Assembly (NCBI GenBank): GCA_025060195.1
Contig: JANXCQ010000002.1
Coordinates: 1-64,000 of the forward strand
DNA length: 64,000 nt
Origin: Gemmatales bacterium
GTDB taxonomy: Bacteria; Planctomycetota; Planctomycetia; Gemmatales; HRBIN36
Direction: 5' to 3'
This document shows, piece after piece, positions 37,175 to 46,666 of the stretch (positions within the stretch are counted from its first letter, which is position 1; the number at the start of each line of letters is the position of its first letter). The translations under genes were made by a program, and so were the position numbers. The notes under the pieces are model-generated. The model saw only the letters and a list, made by a program, of their open reading frames with translations. It was not told where the DNA came from and made no database searches.

Positions 37175-38323
37175 TTAGACCGCGTTTGACAATACTGGCA
37201 GGCTGATTAGGGGATTGATTTCTGGCCGTGGTGGAGGCGTTTCCTGTGGTTCGGGGTCTATATATTCATAAAAGACATTCCGTTGACGGGGTATATATCC
37301 CGCCTCGCGAATCGCGTTACGGATTTCTTCTAGGGTCAGATAATAAACCGTACCCGCGGCCGCTACCACATTTTCTTCGATCATCAGACTCCCCATATCG
37401 TTGGCACCGAAAAACAAAGCTAATTGCCCGATCTTAGGCCCCTGAGTTACCCACGATGATTGAATATTCTTGATATTATCTAGGTAAAGCCGACTCACAG
37501 CCTGTGTCTTGAGATATTCAAAAGCCCCTGCGGGCGGGATGTGCGCTAAGTCGGTATTGTCCGGCTGAAAAGTCCAGCAAATGAACGCAGTAAATCCCCC
37601 CGTTTCATCCTGAAGTTGCCGTAATCTTGTTAGAGTTTCTATCCGGTCGGCCAACGTCTCTACGTGTCCAAACATCATGGTGCAGGTAGATTTCCCTCCT
37701 AACTCATGCCAGACGCGATGCACTTCGAGCCATTCCTCGGTCAGGCACTTATTGACAGTAATCTCCTTACGCACTCGGTCCACTAGGATCTCTGCGCCCC
37801 CGCCGGGTAGACTCCCCATACCCGCTTCTTTCAAGCGTCGCAGAACCTCCCGCAAGGGTAGTTTGTTGATCTTATGAAAATGCCAGATTTCCGGAGCACT
37901 GAAGGCATGGATGTTAATTCGAGGATAGCGGCTCTTAATATCGCTAAGTAGTTCCTCGTACCACTCTAATTTCAGCGACGGATGTAAACCGCCTTGTAAG
38001 AGAATTTGATCGCCCCCTAGAGCGATAGTCTCTTCAATTTTCTTATAAAGCTCCTCTCGTGGCAAAACATAAGCGTCCGGGTCGGTGCTTTTCCGATAAA
38101 AAGCGCAAAAATCACAGACAGCAGCACAAATGTTAGTATAGTTAATGTTGCGGTCAATGTTATAAGTGCGGTATGGCTCGGGATGCAGTCGTCGGCATAC
38201 GGCGTCAGCGGCGCGACCTAGCGCTAACAGGTCGTGGGACTGCAGTAACTGCAGGCCCTCTTCGGGCGTTAGGCGTTCCCCGTTGATGGATTTTTGCAGT
38301 ATATAGTCCAAAGAGTGTGGCAT
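37175..38323 (-). CDS. mqnC: Cyclic dehypoxanthinyl futalosine synthase
   Basis: A radical SAM enzyme of 382 residues that closes the dehypoxanthine-futalosine ring in the futalosine route to menaquinone. The iron-sulfur cysteines are C66-x3-C70-x2-C73 in TNICAAVCDFCAFYRKST. HAFSAPEIWHFHKI, GLGSLPGGGAE-like GMGSLPGGGAEILVDRVR, CTMMFGHVETLADRIETL and GGFTAFICWTFQPDNTDL match MqnC rather than MqnE. The start is uncertain: ATG 38323 is chosen, and GTG 38347 is the alternative; neither has a strong ribosome site. It follows mqnA after about 50 bases on the same strand. Confidence 0.92.
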   Translation of the reverse strand: MPHSLDYILQKSINGERLTPEEGLQLLQSHDLLALGRAADAVCRRLHPEPYRTYNIDRNINYTNICAAVCDFCAFYRKSTDPDAYVLPREELYKKIEETIALGGDQILLQGGLHPSLKLEWYEELLSDIKSRYPRINIHAFSAPEIWHFHKINKLPLREVLRRLKEAGMGSLPGGGAEILVDRVRKEITVNKCLTEEWLEVHRVWHELGGKSTCTMMFGHVETLADRIETLTRLRQLQDETGGFTAFICWTFQPDNTDLAHIPPAGAFEYLKTQAVSRLYLDNIKNIQSSWVTQGPKIGQLALFFGANDMGSLMIEENVVAAAGTVYYLTLEEIRNAIREAGYIPRQRNVFYEYIDPEPQETPPPRPEINPLISLPVLSNAV

Positions 38324-38375
38324 GAGATTACCCAAGGTTATAAGCACCTTCGTAAGTCGGTTAGTTTTGTCGAGC

Positions 38376-39194
38376 TTAGTGGATGGATAGGTCCATCACA
38401 ACTTTCGGCTCGCCGATGCGGATAGTTTTGCCGGGCGGTGCTAAGCCTGTGGCACAAGCAAGCCTGTAAAAATAGCGCAAGCCTTCGAGTTCTCGCGGCC
38501 CTAGGTCGTAGCGGATTACGGTATCGAGATAGCGACGGCAAAAGGCGGCGTCTAGACCTAAGCGACGCGACTCATCCCAGGCGATCTGAGCCAGGCGGAG
38601 CATGCCGCGACGTTTCGCTTCTAATAAAGCAGGCACGAGCCGTTCTTTGGATACGCCACTGCGGGCTACCCAAACCGCATAGACGAAGGGCAATCCCGTC
38701 CACTCGTGCCATTCGCGACCCAAGTCATAGCTGAAAGGAAAGCCGGGCAGCGCAGCCCGCATGGCACGGTCGCCGATGAGCAGCACTGCATCCGCTTCAC
38801 TCGATTCGGGACTGGCGCCTAACGGCAACGGCAACCATTCGACGTTTTTCTGATACCGGTGTTCCATGAGAACGCGTGCTAGGGCTGCACTGGTGCGGGA
38901 GCCTTCATCGAGAGCCACGCTATTGAGTTCTAACCACGGCTTACGGGCGAATAGCGTGACACTAAGCACTGGCCCATACGAGGCGATGGCGATTTCAGGA
39001 ACGATCCAGTAACCGTCGCCGCGAAAGTACTCGATGACGGGGATCAGGCCTACGTCCAAGCGACCGGCCGCTAAGTCGTCGGCGAGACGGCTCGGTACTT
39101 CTAATACGAGTTCCGCCTCGGGGAGTAATTGGCTCAAGTCGCAAATCAGCGGCTTGGCATTGAGGTATTCCACGGCACCAATGCGCAGTTTCAT
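38376..39194 (-). CDS. mqnA: Chorismate dehydratase
   Basis: A 272-residue MqnA, which turns chorismate into 3-[(1-carboxyvinyl)oxy]benzoate, the entry to futalosine menaquinone synthesis. The periplasmic-binding-protein-like fold begins with LRIGAVEYLNAKPLICDLSQ and continues with VPSRLADDLAAGRLDVGLIP, ALDEGSRTSAALARVLM, DAVLLIGDRAMRAALPGFPF and WTGLPFVYAVWVARSGVS, all family marks. AGGAG 8 bases upstream selects ATG 39194. With mqnC next to it, the pair shows that respiratory quinone is made by the futalosine and not the Men pathway; mqnB/mqnD/mqnE must lie elsewhere. Confidence 0.92.
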   Translation of the reverse strand: MKLRIGAVEYLNAKPLICDLSQLLPEAELVLEVPSRLADDLAAGRLDVGLIPVIEYFRGDGYWIVPEIAIASYGPVLSVTLFARKPWLELNSVALDEGSRTSAALARVLMEHRYQKNVEWLPLPLGASPESSEADAVLLIGDRAMRAALPGFPFSYDLGREWHEWTGLPFVYAVWVARSGVSKERLVPALLEAKRRGMLRLAQIAWDESRRLGLDAAFCRRYLDTVIRYDLGPRELEGLRYFYRLACATGLAPPGKTIRIGEPKVVMDLSIH

Positions 39195-39316
39195 GGGGTG
39201 CGCTCCTGCGTTGGTGCCATTATACAAAGCTGCTAGGAATTTTCAAACTTTTCTGAAAACAATAAAGTCAAGCCTGGCCGTGACTGTTGCGGCGATTGAT
39301 ACCACCATGCACCACG

Positions 39317-40408
39317 TTAGCGACGGAATTGGAGCTCGAGATTTTTGTTATCTTTCCAACGAAACACGTACTCCCGGGCGTCGCGGTCAAAGTCGGGTTT
39401 CACATTCTTACCCAGATAACTGACGTAGGTACCCAGCTGGTAAACTTTCTCCTGAAAACCAGCGTCGGCAGAGCAGTCGAAGCGAATGTAGGGCTTCGGT
39501 GCATCAGGTCCTTTCCACCAGTGTACATTGCGGGACTTCGCACCGATTTCTATCCGCTCCCATTTGCCTTGGTCACCCCAGCGGATTTCATAGAAAACCT
39601 TGCTCCAGGTTGCGTTTTCGATGCCAACGACGTGGTAGCATTCCAGCGTGCTTACCAGAGCATTTATTTCCTGCCAATGGACGGCGATGGTGTTCATCCC
39701 TCCCTCACCCCCTTGACAGGAGTTGACACCAACCACTTCGCCGCGATCGTTGAGCACGGGGCCCCCGCTATTGCCATTGAACACTCCAGATTTGTATTCG
39801 AGCGCCTGGAAATTGAGCTTTTGTCCTTCCAAGTTCGCGCGGAACTGGATCAGACGAGGTTCGATGCCTGGGCAATAACTCCATAAGGGCCGACCAACGG
39901 GATGGCCGATGACGTGTAACTTGCGCTCTCGATCAGGATTGGCGCTCGCGGTTCGCAGGACCACTGCATCTTTGGGTACGCTGCTTACACGCAGCACTGC
40001 AAGGTCTTTCTCGGCATCATAAGCGACCAGGCAACCTTCAGTCGCATGACCTAATTGTTGGAGGGCGGCCTTGTTGTTTTTGTAGAAATTCTGGTCGGTG
40101 ATGAGGCGTCCCTGAGCGTCTCGGCTGGGGAAGTACACGTCCACATACCAACTGTCCTCGATCACATGATGGTTAGTAACGACAAGTTTGCGCTCTCTAT
40201 CGGCCAAGAAGCCCGAGCCCTGAACTTCACGGAACCAGCCGGCTTTGCGGACGATCCAGACTACTCCGTGAACGGATTTCTTATAAACGCCCTCAGCATT
40301 TTGAGCCCTGCCAAACTCGGGATAGGCCAGCAGCCAAGCTAATACCATTATTACGGTCGTGGTGCTCGCCGCAACCCAACGGCCTAGTAGTGCATTCCGC
40401 CTAGTCAT
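39317..40408 (-). CDS. Exported trypsin-like serine protease
   Basis: A 363-residue S1-family protease of the HtrA-like type without a PDZ domain. A signal peptide (WVAASTTTVIMVLAWLLAYP) is followed by the catalytic domain with triad residues His81 (VVTNHHVIED), Asp135 (DAEKDLAVLRVS) and Ser214 (FNGNSGGPVLNDRGEVVGVN). After about residue 250 comes a domain of around 110 residues (GIENATWSKVFYEIRWGDQG to the end) that looks beta-rich and could bind substrate. It probably acts in the periplasm or envelope on damaged proteins. GGGAGG 7-8 bases upstream selects ATG 40408. The 516 bases upstream hold no gene. Confidence 0.87.
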   Translation of the reverse strand: MTRRNALLGRWVAASTTTVIMVLAWLLAYPEFGRAQNAEGVYKKSVHGVVWIVRKAGWFREVQGSGFLADRERKLVVTNHHVIEDSWYVDVYFPSRDAQGRLITDQNFYKNNKAALQQLGHATEGCLVAYDAEKDLAVLRVSSVPKDAVVLRTASANPDRERKLHVIGHPVGRPLWSYCPGIEPRLIQFRANLEGQKLNFQALEYKSGVFNGNSGGPVLNDRGEVVGVNSCQGGEGGMNTIAVHWQEINALVSTLECYHVVGIENATWSKVFYEIRWGDQGKWERIEIGAKSRNVHWWKGPDAPKPYIRFDCSADAGFQEKVYQLGTYVSYLGKNVKPDFDRDAREYVFRWKDNKNLELQFRR

Positions 40409-40924
40409 GGGTGCGCCTCCCTCAGGGGTCACATGCAGATGTGATCAGGTGCCCTTGCTCTACCGCGGCAAGGGTGCTTGCAAACGTCCTTGTGAAGAGC
40501 CCCGCTTTTCTCTACTGGTTAAACGCGACGACCTTGCAAAAGGTGTCAAATATACTGGCCGCAAACACGTTGTGCACAATGTGCAGTAATTGCCGTGTCG
40601 TTCATTTCGGAACATGTGTGCCTAGGATTCGCCGACGACCATAACAGGTTCGACCGCAGAGGGAGCCAGGCACACTGCCCGTTACCGAATAAGAGGAAAA
40701 TCCCGTAAACCATTATGACGATTGGCAAACTACAAAAGGATGCTAGGGTAATCGATAGGCTTGGCTTAAGGAAAGCAGTCCGGCGCTATGCCAGCGTTTG
40801 GTTGAATGGAGTTAGCAGAGGCATGCACCTGTGCACAGTGCCCCAGCCACACTTATTGACAAGCGCCTTGCCTGGGGCTTATTATTAACTCGCCAACGCC
40901 AGTGAGGCTGATGGCTGATTTTCT
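40409..40924. other. Gene-free gap between protease and tRNA-Lys
   Basis: About 515 bases with no supportable gene. It must hold the protease promoter (minus strand) and the tRNA promoter (plus strand), but no convincing -35/-10 pair was picked out. No repeat or RNA structure other than the tRNA was recognised. Confidence 0.4.
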
Positions 40925-40997
40925 GCCCCCTTAGCTCAACTGGTAGAGCAACTGACTCTTAATCAGTGGGTTGCAGGTTCGAGTCCTGCAGGGGGCA
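40925..40997 (+). tRNA. tRNA-Lys (CTT anticodon)
   Basis: A 73-base cloverleaf. The acceptor stem GCCCCCT pairs with AGGGGGC; the D arm is AGCTCAACTGGTAGAGCA; the anticodon stem ACTGA/TCAGT has the loop CTCTTAA with anticodon CTT; the T arm is TTGCAGGTTCGAGTCCTGCA with the GTTCGAGTC loop. The discriminator is A and CCA is not encoded. It stands alone with no other tRNA or rRNA nearby, and no integrase or attachment-site duplication is seen. Confidence 0.97.
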
Positions 40998-41227
40998 CTG
41001 GTTGGCCACTTGTACAGGCCCCGGCAAACGCGTGAAAGCTATCCAATTACGCAGTCGTACTGATGCAAGCAACGCGCGCTAAGTTAGTGACCTTTATATA
41101 GTGGTCTTTTGTACACTAACAAAGCAATCGGATTCGGTTTCGTCGTGTCTTGGAATCGGCTGTGTTCGGAAGGTTATGCCAGGAGCACTGGCTTTCGCGG
41201 GCTGATGCCGGCCAGGCTCGCAAGTCG

Positions 41228-41911
41228 CTACTTTTGCAACTTTTCCAGGAGTAATTTGGCTTCCTGCGCGGCTTTGGTGTTGGGATACTTTTTTAGGATG
41301 AGTTCGAGGTTTTCCCGCGCTCCTGCCAGGTCGTTTTGCGCCATTAGTTCCTTAGCGAACAGAAGCGTGCCGCGTGCTGCGCGTTCGAGTTTGTCGCTAT
41401 CCTCGGGCTTGGTTTTACCTGTGGGCTTTTCGGCCGGCTCGGGCTTCGGTTTCTCTGTGGGCTGGACGCCTGGTTTCACGCTGGGTTTTTCCTCTAAAGG
41501 CGGATCGACTTCGCCGAATACATCTCCTTGCACGATCTGAATCCAACCGTCATAGCGATCACCCGGCTTGGTCGCGCGGTGGATGACGTAGCCGAGTCCT
41601 TTGCCTTTGAACATACCACGTAGCACTTCGTCCACGGTTTGATCCTTGCCCTGATAGGTGATCGTGAGATTGTTGGACACCCCCGCGCCGCGATAGAAGT
41701 TGAGTCCATCTACTTGGCTTTTGATCTCGTTCAGGCACTCTTCGAGCCGGGTTTCCTTGAAGTCGACGGTAATGCGTGTCTGTAGGCGTTTGCGCGCTGC
41801 GGCCACGGAGGGCGGTTCACCCTTGGTCTGGGCGTAGCCCAGGTCGGCCAGCCAATTATTTCCTACTACCAAGAGGGCTAGGACGACGGTGCGGTGCAGA
41901 CGGGTCGGCAT
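41228..41911 (-). CDS. Secreted protein with STN-like domain and TPR tail
   Basis: A 227-residue exported protein (signal LHRTVVLALLVVGNNWLADL). Residues about 30-120 (RITVDFKETRLEECLNEIKS, then GVSNNLTITYQGKDQTVDEV) resemble the secretin/TonB short N-terminal (STN) fold seen in many planctomycete secreted proteins. A Pro/Lys/Glu-rich linker (KPGVQPTEKPKPEPAEKPTG) leads to a C-terminal helical part (AKELMAQNDLAGARENLELI) like one or two TPR units. GGAGG about 8 bases upstream selects ATG 41911. Function is unknown; an envelope assembly or binding role is likely from its domains. Confidence 0.7.
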   Translation of the reverse strand: MPTRLHRTVVLALLVVGNNWLADLGYAQTKGEPPSVAAARKRLQTRITVDFKETRLEECLNEIKSQVDGLNFYRGAGVSNNLTITYQGKDQTVDEVLRGMFKGKGLGYVIHRATKPGDRYDGWIQIVQGDVFGEVDPPLEEKPSVKPGVQPTEKPKPEPAEKPTGKTKPEDSDKLERAARGTLLFAKELMAQNDLAGARENLELILKKYPNTKAAQEAKLLLEKLQK

Positions 41912-42028
41912 GTGTCGGTCCTCCAGGTTCGTGGTCAGGATGCCATGGGGCATGCGGTTATTCTAGGGCGGGAAGCGTTCTGGCAAACGGCTCAGGCGTG
42001 CGGCAGCACATGTGGAGCGTGCTATGAT

Positions 42029-43372
42029 TTAGACCACAGATACGTGGACGCGGTTCCGTAATGCCCGCACACTTTCTGGGAAGAGCCTCTCCTGAATCAG
42101 GTTTCCTTGTTCGTCGAAAGGCAGAGCGATGGGTGTGTCGTCCACGTGGATACGTAAGTCGCCGGGCAGGTCGCCTGTCCGCTGACGTTGGCGTATTTCC
42201 TCAACGAGCGGAGCTGTGATGTATATGGTTTCCAACTGCAGCGTGTTGGGAATCAGGGCGAAGCGTACACGCTCCAGCCGTGGCTGCCAACAGGTTCTTA
42301 ACCCCATGAGAATGCATTCGCGGTCATTGGGCAGGGCGTGTGGAATTTTCGTCCGTAAGAGAAAACAACTGGTGAGGGCATTGACGTCGGTAATCCGGCG
42401 GTCCATTTTGGCGAGCAGGCGGTGTGTGGTTAAATCGGCTAACCCAACGCCGACCGCGTTGCCGTGGCTTTCCTCGCTCACATCGAGCACGCAGATGCGA
42501 GTAATGCAGGGGTCGAGTGTGTCGCGTTCCCCTTCGACCAACTGGCGTCCCAGGATGTTGACGTCCATCCCTGTGCCGCTATAGTTCTTCCCCAATTCGC
42601 CCACGACTAACAGGTCTAACTGCTTAAACGGAATGCGGGGCAGGAGTCGTCGCGCTTCTTCCAAAAGGGCCGGCTCCCGTTCGAGTACTTCCTCAGGCTC
42701 CAAGGGCACGATCCGGGCCGTGCGTTCCCGGGCATTTTCCAGAATGGCCAAGCCCAAGGCGAAGCGGGTGCGGGCTAGAACCACCTTAGCCGATTCCGGG
42801 ATCATGTCGCGTAAGCCGCGGACGCCGTATTTGTGATGGGTCTCGGCCCCGGCGCGTTTGCCCAAGCCGATCACGAGCATTTTCACCACGCCACTTTCAT
42901 AGCGCCCGCGGAAATCCGTATGGGGCTTGATCCGCGACAAAGTCACCACTGCATCCGCCTCGTAGGCATGGCGGTCCCAGTAAACCGGTTCCCCCCAGGA
43001 GTTGCGGCCAATTTCCACGACTTCCATTTCCGTGCGCACGGGCACGCCGAGAAATGACTCCGTGACGCCGTAGCTGGCCAGCAATTCGCGTTGTCCTTCG
43101 GCGGTGGCGCCGCCGTGACTGCCCATAGCGGCTACGACGAACGGCTCGGCGCCCAATTCGCGCAACGTCTGCACAGTACTGCGTGCCAACTCGGCAATCT
43201 GATAAATCCCCCGACTGCCTACTGCTACTGCTACCCGCGCGCGGGGACGTAACCGTTGGCGTAACCGCGACGACAGAATGGCTTGACGCACCGCTTCCGC
43301 AACATCAGGAATCTCGGGTTGATCCCACTGCTGGACGAGACGATAAACCGCGGGCAGACTCGCAGACGTCAT
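42029..43372 (-). CDS. LarA-like (DUF2088) protein
   Basis: A 447-residue protein with the lactate racemase N-terminal domain (DUF2088). ARVAVAVGSRGIYQIAELAR and VVAAMGSHGGATAEGQRELL near the start, DAVVTLSRIKPHTDFRGRYE and GVVKMLVIGLGKRAGAETHH are family marks. True LarA needs a nickel-pincer cofactor made by LarB/C/E, none of which is nearby; this longer, divergent group may act on another hydroxy acid. Its ATG overlaps the TGA of the upstream metallo-hydrolase gene (ATGA, 43369-43372), so the two are co-translated. It is the last gene of the nagA-nadD-MBL-LarA-like unit. Activity is uncertain. Confidence 0.8.
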   Translation of the reverse strand: MTSASLPAVYRLVQQWDQPEIPDVAEAVRQAILSSRLRQRLRPRARVAVAVGSRGIYQIAELARSTVQTLRELGAEPFVVAAMGSHGGATAEGQRELLASYGVTESFLGVPVRTEMEVVEIGRNSWGEPVYWDRHAYEADAVVTLSRIKPHTDFRGRYESGVVKMLVIGLGKRAGAETHHKYGVRGLRDMIPESAKVVLARTRFALGLAILENARERTARIVPLEPEEVLEREPALLEEARRLLPRIPFKQLDLLVVGELGKNYSGTGMDVNILGRQLVEGERDTLDPCITRICVLDVSEESHGNAVGVGLADLTTHRLLAKMDRRITDVNALTSCFLLRTKIPHALPNDRECILMGLRTCWQPRLERVRFALIPNTLQLETIYITAPLVEEIRQRQRTGDLPGDLRIHVDDTPIALPFDEQGNLIQERLFPESVRALRNRVHVSVV

Positions 43373-44175
43373 ACACGGGAGACCTTGCGGATCGGTAGCT
43401 TCCCCGCAATGATATCCCGTTCCCATTCATCGAGCAAGGGCCAGGCCACCGCACACGTGCCGAAATCCGCCATGTATTGATACTGCTTGAGCCGATCAAT
43501 CGTGCGTTGAATCATCTCCGGATCGCGCACGAACGCCGGGCCGTGGCTGGGCAATAAATATTCCGCATCGTCGTCGCGAATGCGTTCCAAAGAACGAATG
43601 AAATCAGGGATACTCGAGCCGTGATGCGCGTCAATCACACCGACACAGCCATCGGCAAAAATGTTATCGCCACTGAACAGCAGCGCTCCCATTTTGAGCG
43701 CGATCTGCCCCGGCGTGTGCCCCGGAGTGTGCCACACCGTCAGACGCAACTCTCCGACTTCAATAACATCCCCTTCATTGATGGCCAAATCCACGGGACA
43801 GGGCGGCATATCCAGATGAATGTTTTGCGCTTTGATCTGAGCGAACGTCAACTCGGGGTCGCCCGTCTGCAATGCAGGTACACTGGCCGGATGCGCCGCT
43901 ACTTTGGTACGAAATAGTGCCCGTGCCCGCGCCAACCCCTGAGCGTGATCTGCATCGGCATGGCTAGCAATGATCATTTTGCACCCAGATAGGCTGTAAC
44001 CCATCTGCAACAATAAATCCGCCACTTCCTCTACGGTGTCTAGATATCCGATGTCGAACAACACATACTCTTTACCGCCATCTATGAGATAAATATTCGG
44101 CCCCAGTCGACGACCTGCCTGATAATTGAGCTCCAAGACACGATACTCGGGGAAGAGATACTTACGCCGATTCAT
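43369..44175 (-). CDS. MBL-fold metallo-hydrolase
   Basis: About 268 residues with the metallo-beta-lactamase fold. The first metal motif is H72-A-D-A-D-H77 (IIASHADADHAQGLARAR): the second His of the usual HxHxDH is Asp, as in iron-type MBL proteins such as flavodiirons (HxExDH). HTPGHTPGQIALKMGALLFS, GDNIFADGCVGVIDAHHGSS and LLPSHGPAF supply the remaining ligands. It may be a glyoxalase-II-like thioesterase or an iron enzyme; the substrate is unknown. The start is uncertain because several Met codons are near and no good ribosome site is seen; ATG 44175 gives the best N-terminus. Overlaps the next gene by 4 bases. Confidence 0.82.
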   Translation of the reverse strand: MNRRKYLFPEYRVLELNYQAGRRLGPNIYLIDGGKEYVLFDIGYLDTVEEVADLLLQMGYSLSGCKMIIASHADADHAQGLARARALFRTKVAAHPASVPALQTGDPELTFAQIKAQNIHLDMPPCPVDLAINEGDVIEVGELRLTVWHTPGHTPGQIALKMGALLFSGDNIFADGCVGVIDAHHGSSIPDFIRSLERIRDDDAEYLLPSHGPAFVRDPEMIQRTIDRLKQYQYMADFGTCAVAWPLLDEWERDIIAGKLPIRKVSRV

Positions 44176-44214
44176 GGTAATAAGCATTATTGTTAGCGAT
44201 AAGTATCTTGTCAA

Positions 44215-44796
44215 TCACGTACCTCGATAGAGCCGATGCTCAAGGATGTAACATTCGACGGCGCGTGGGACGAGGTAACGAATCGAGCGACCTTGCCGAA
44301 CTCGTTGGCGAATGTCCGTGCTGGAAATTTCGATCATCGGCGCTGCCACCAGTTGGGCACGATACTGCCGCACCAAATCTTCCGCTACCGGGTAACCCGG
44401 ACGAGCCACTACTAAAAGTTGGGCCAACTGGGCAATCACCTCGGGCTGATACCAACTTGGAAACTCTACCACGCTGTCGCCGCCCAGCAGTAAAAACCAT
44501 TCTTCCCCGGGATGTTGTTGGTGCAAGTGGCGCAAGGTCTGAACGGTGTAATTCGGGGTAGGCAGCCGTCTTTCCACGTCGCTGACGACGAAAGCGTCGT
44601 GTCCTGCCACAGCCATGCGGAGCATCTGATACCGATGCTCAAAGTGTGTGAGGTTGAGGTCGAGCTTATGGGGCGGCTGGCACGCAGGCACAAACCATAC
44701 TTGATGCAGTTGGGCCTGCTCCCGCGCTTGCTCTGCGATGATTAGGTGCCCCAGATGGACGGGGTCGAACGTGCCGCCGAATATGCCGATCCGCAT
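44215..44796 (-). CDS. nadD: Nicotinate-nucleotide adenylyltransferase
   Basis: A 193-residue NadD that adenylates nicotinate mononucleotide, the last step but one of NAD synthesis. Residues 2-16 (RIGIFGGTFDPVHLGH) hold the nucleotidyltransferase loop and HxGH motif. WFVPACQPPHKLDLNLTHFE, the LLLGGDSVVEFPSWYQPEVI segment and the closing ISSTDIRQRVRQGRSIRYLV complete the family set. AGGAG about 10 bases upstream selects ATG 44796. It lies 25 bases after nagA and 40 bases before the MBL gene, all on the minus strand. In many bacteria nadD is near obgE-proA; that is not the case here. Confidence 0.93.
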   Translation of the reverse strand: MRIGIFGGTFDPVHLGHLIIAEQAREQAQLHQVWFVPACQPPHKLDLNLTHFEHRYQMLRMAVAGHDAFVVSDVERRLPTPNYTVQTLRHLHQQHPGEEWFLLLGGDSVVEFPSWYQPEVIAQLAQLLVVARPGYPVAEDLVRQYRAQLVAAPMIEISSTDIRQRVRQGRSIRYLVPRAVECYILEHRLYRGT

Positions 44797-44821
44797 CGCA
44801 TCCACTCTCCTGGTTCAGACC

Positions 44822-46042
44822 TCAAATCTCGCCTCGCACGACCTGCTCACCGAGAATCGTGTAACGAATCCGCAGCCGATCTTCACCTACGTCGAAAAGC
44901 ACGAAATCGGCCCGTGCCCCTGGCTGAAGAAAATCGTCCGTCGCCTGGCTCAATAACCGTCGCGGCTGGAGGCTGGCTAACTCGACTGCTTGTGCCAGTG
45001 CTAGGTCAGTATCCCGCCAGGCCCGCGCTACTCCGGTATCGAGAAAACAGGCTGCTCCAGCCAGCAATCGCTGCCCTCGCTCATCCACCGTCTCCGTGCG
45101 CCCGTTCTCATGTAAGGTAACCCTTTTGCCCCACAACGAATACTCACCCGCCGGCAGACCCGCCAACGGACTGGCATCGCTAATGAGCAAACAGCGACTT
45201 GGCGTCTTACACCGTACGATACATTTGATGACGCTCCCCGGCAAATGATGGCCATCGCAAATGATGCTGGCCCAGAGCGCATCCTCGGCTAATTGGTCCC
45301 ACAAATAGTTGGGATGACGAGGCAGGAAGAGATCGCAGCCGTTCCCTAAATGAGTGCACAAGCGCGCTCCCGCACGCACGGCTGACTTGATCTGATCACT
45401 TCCGGCATTGTGATGACCCAACGCCACCACGACTCCCCGCTCGCTCAGCCGTGCGATGAACTGTATGGCCTGCGGCCAAGTGGGCGCCAGCGTTACCACG
45501 CGAATTCGCCCCTGCGCTGCTTCCTGCCATCGGCTAAACTCTTCCCAATCCGGCGGACGCACGTGTTCCGCAGGATGAGCGCCTCGTGGTCCTGGGTCGG
45601 GGCAGATATACGGCCCCTCCAGATGGAAGCCGAGTACCATTTCCCGCACCAAGGCATCATCGTCTATCGCACGGGTCAACGCACGCAACGCGAAACTTAT
45701 GGTCTCCGCATCACTGGTAATCACCGTCGGACAAAAGTGCGTCGTACCATGCCGCAGACATGCTTCACAGACTGCTCGCACGGCATCTGGCGTTAGTTCA
45801 CGGGACGTAAAGTTGTGTCCCAGTGCCCCGTTGACCTGAATGTCCCAGAAACCAGGGGCCAAATACTCCGCCTCCAGCACGTTGTGGCGACCCTTCTCGA
45901 AAGTCGCTCCTTGCTCCTGCGCTGGGGTTGCAGCCGAACGCACGGCCTGCACGTGACCGTCGCGCAGAAGCACTTCGACCAATCCCGATGTATCAAAGCG
46001 CCGCGCTCGGAGTATCCACTCAGCCACTGCGTCCTTCCTCAC
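44822..46042 (-). CDS. nagA: N-acetylglucosamine-6-phosphate deacetylase
   Basis: A 406-residue amidohydrolase of the NagA family, which deacetylates N-acetylglucosamine 6-phosphate during amino-sugar or cell-wall recycling. YLAPGFWDIQVNGALGHNFT (metal/structural start of the barrel), FHLEGPYICPDPGPRGAHPA with the catalytic Glu, VVVALGHHNAGSDQIKSAVR (His) and CLLISDASPLAGLPAGEYSL with the catalytic Asp are seen. The usual HLFNAM box is HLGNGCDLFLPRHP, as in a planctomycete-type subgroup (inference). Substrate may therefore differ slightly. It heads the unit nagA-nadD-MBL-LarA-like; the 1 kb upstream is free of genes. Confidence 0.88.
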   Translation of the reverse strand: MRKDAVAEWILRARRFDTSGLVEVLLRDGHVQAVRSAATPAQEQGATFEKGRHNVLEAEYLAPGFWDIQVNGALGHNFTSRELTPDAVRAVCEACLRHGTTHFCPTVITSDAETISFALRALTRAIDDDALVREMVLGFHLEGPYICPDPGPRGAHPAEHVRPPDWEEFSRWQEAAQGRIRVVTLAPTWPQAIQFIARLSERGVVVALGHHNAGSDQIKSAVRAGARLCTHLGNGCDLFLPRHPNYLWDQLAEDALWASIICDGHHLPGSVIKCIVRCKTPSRCLLISDASPLAGLPAGEYSLWGKRVTLHENGRTETVDERGQRLLAGAACFLDTGVARAWRDTDLALAQAVELASLQPRRLLSQATDDFLQPGARADFVLFDVGEDRLRIRYTILGEQVVRGEI

Positions 46043-46666
46043 TGCTCGGCCATCCCCGGGAGAACCGAACTATTGTAACTACCTCAACGCATTGTCGATA
46101 GCTAGCCGACTGCGGTGCCAATGCGTTGTCGCAAGCAGCAACCTCCGATGCTTCTATAGCTCTCTATCGCGATGCCGACTCAGAGCACGATCTGGCGAGC
46201 GCACGGCACCCCTAGGCAAAAGCGCTGGGCACCGCATTTTCTTAAAACCGCTGGTTTTGCCCGCGGAGAGGGCGTGCGCTCTGCGGTTGTCTTTTTCGCA
46301 AGCTATTATTTGGCAAGCACTTACGAAATTTTCTATCATGCAGGGCGGGGGCGCCGGCCATTTTCAAAATTTTGCGGGTGACCCCCACGGCAAAATCGCG
46401 ATCTCCAGGTGGTCGTGACAGGCCGTTTGCCTCTGCCCTATTGGCGACCTTAGATAGAGCATTATCGACCTAGTAATACTTGATCGCCGACCCGAATTAC
46501 CCCACTTTTCGGAGTACATTAGTGAGATGATCCACTCATCAGTGCATGCCTCGCCCGCGTAAAATTAACACTTTTCCCCTCGTACAAATCACACAAAAGC
46601 TCGCGCCCGCCCAGTTGGACCTGACGCCGATGGCGAACACGTATAACTTCTGAATTCCCCCTGCGA

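Noticed and set aside
40925-40997. tRNA-Lys as an integration site
   Set aside because: No integrase gene or repeated tRNA 3' end was seen nearby.
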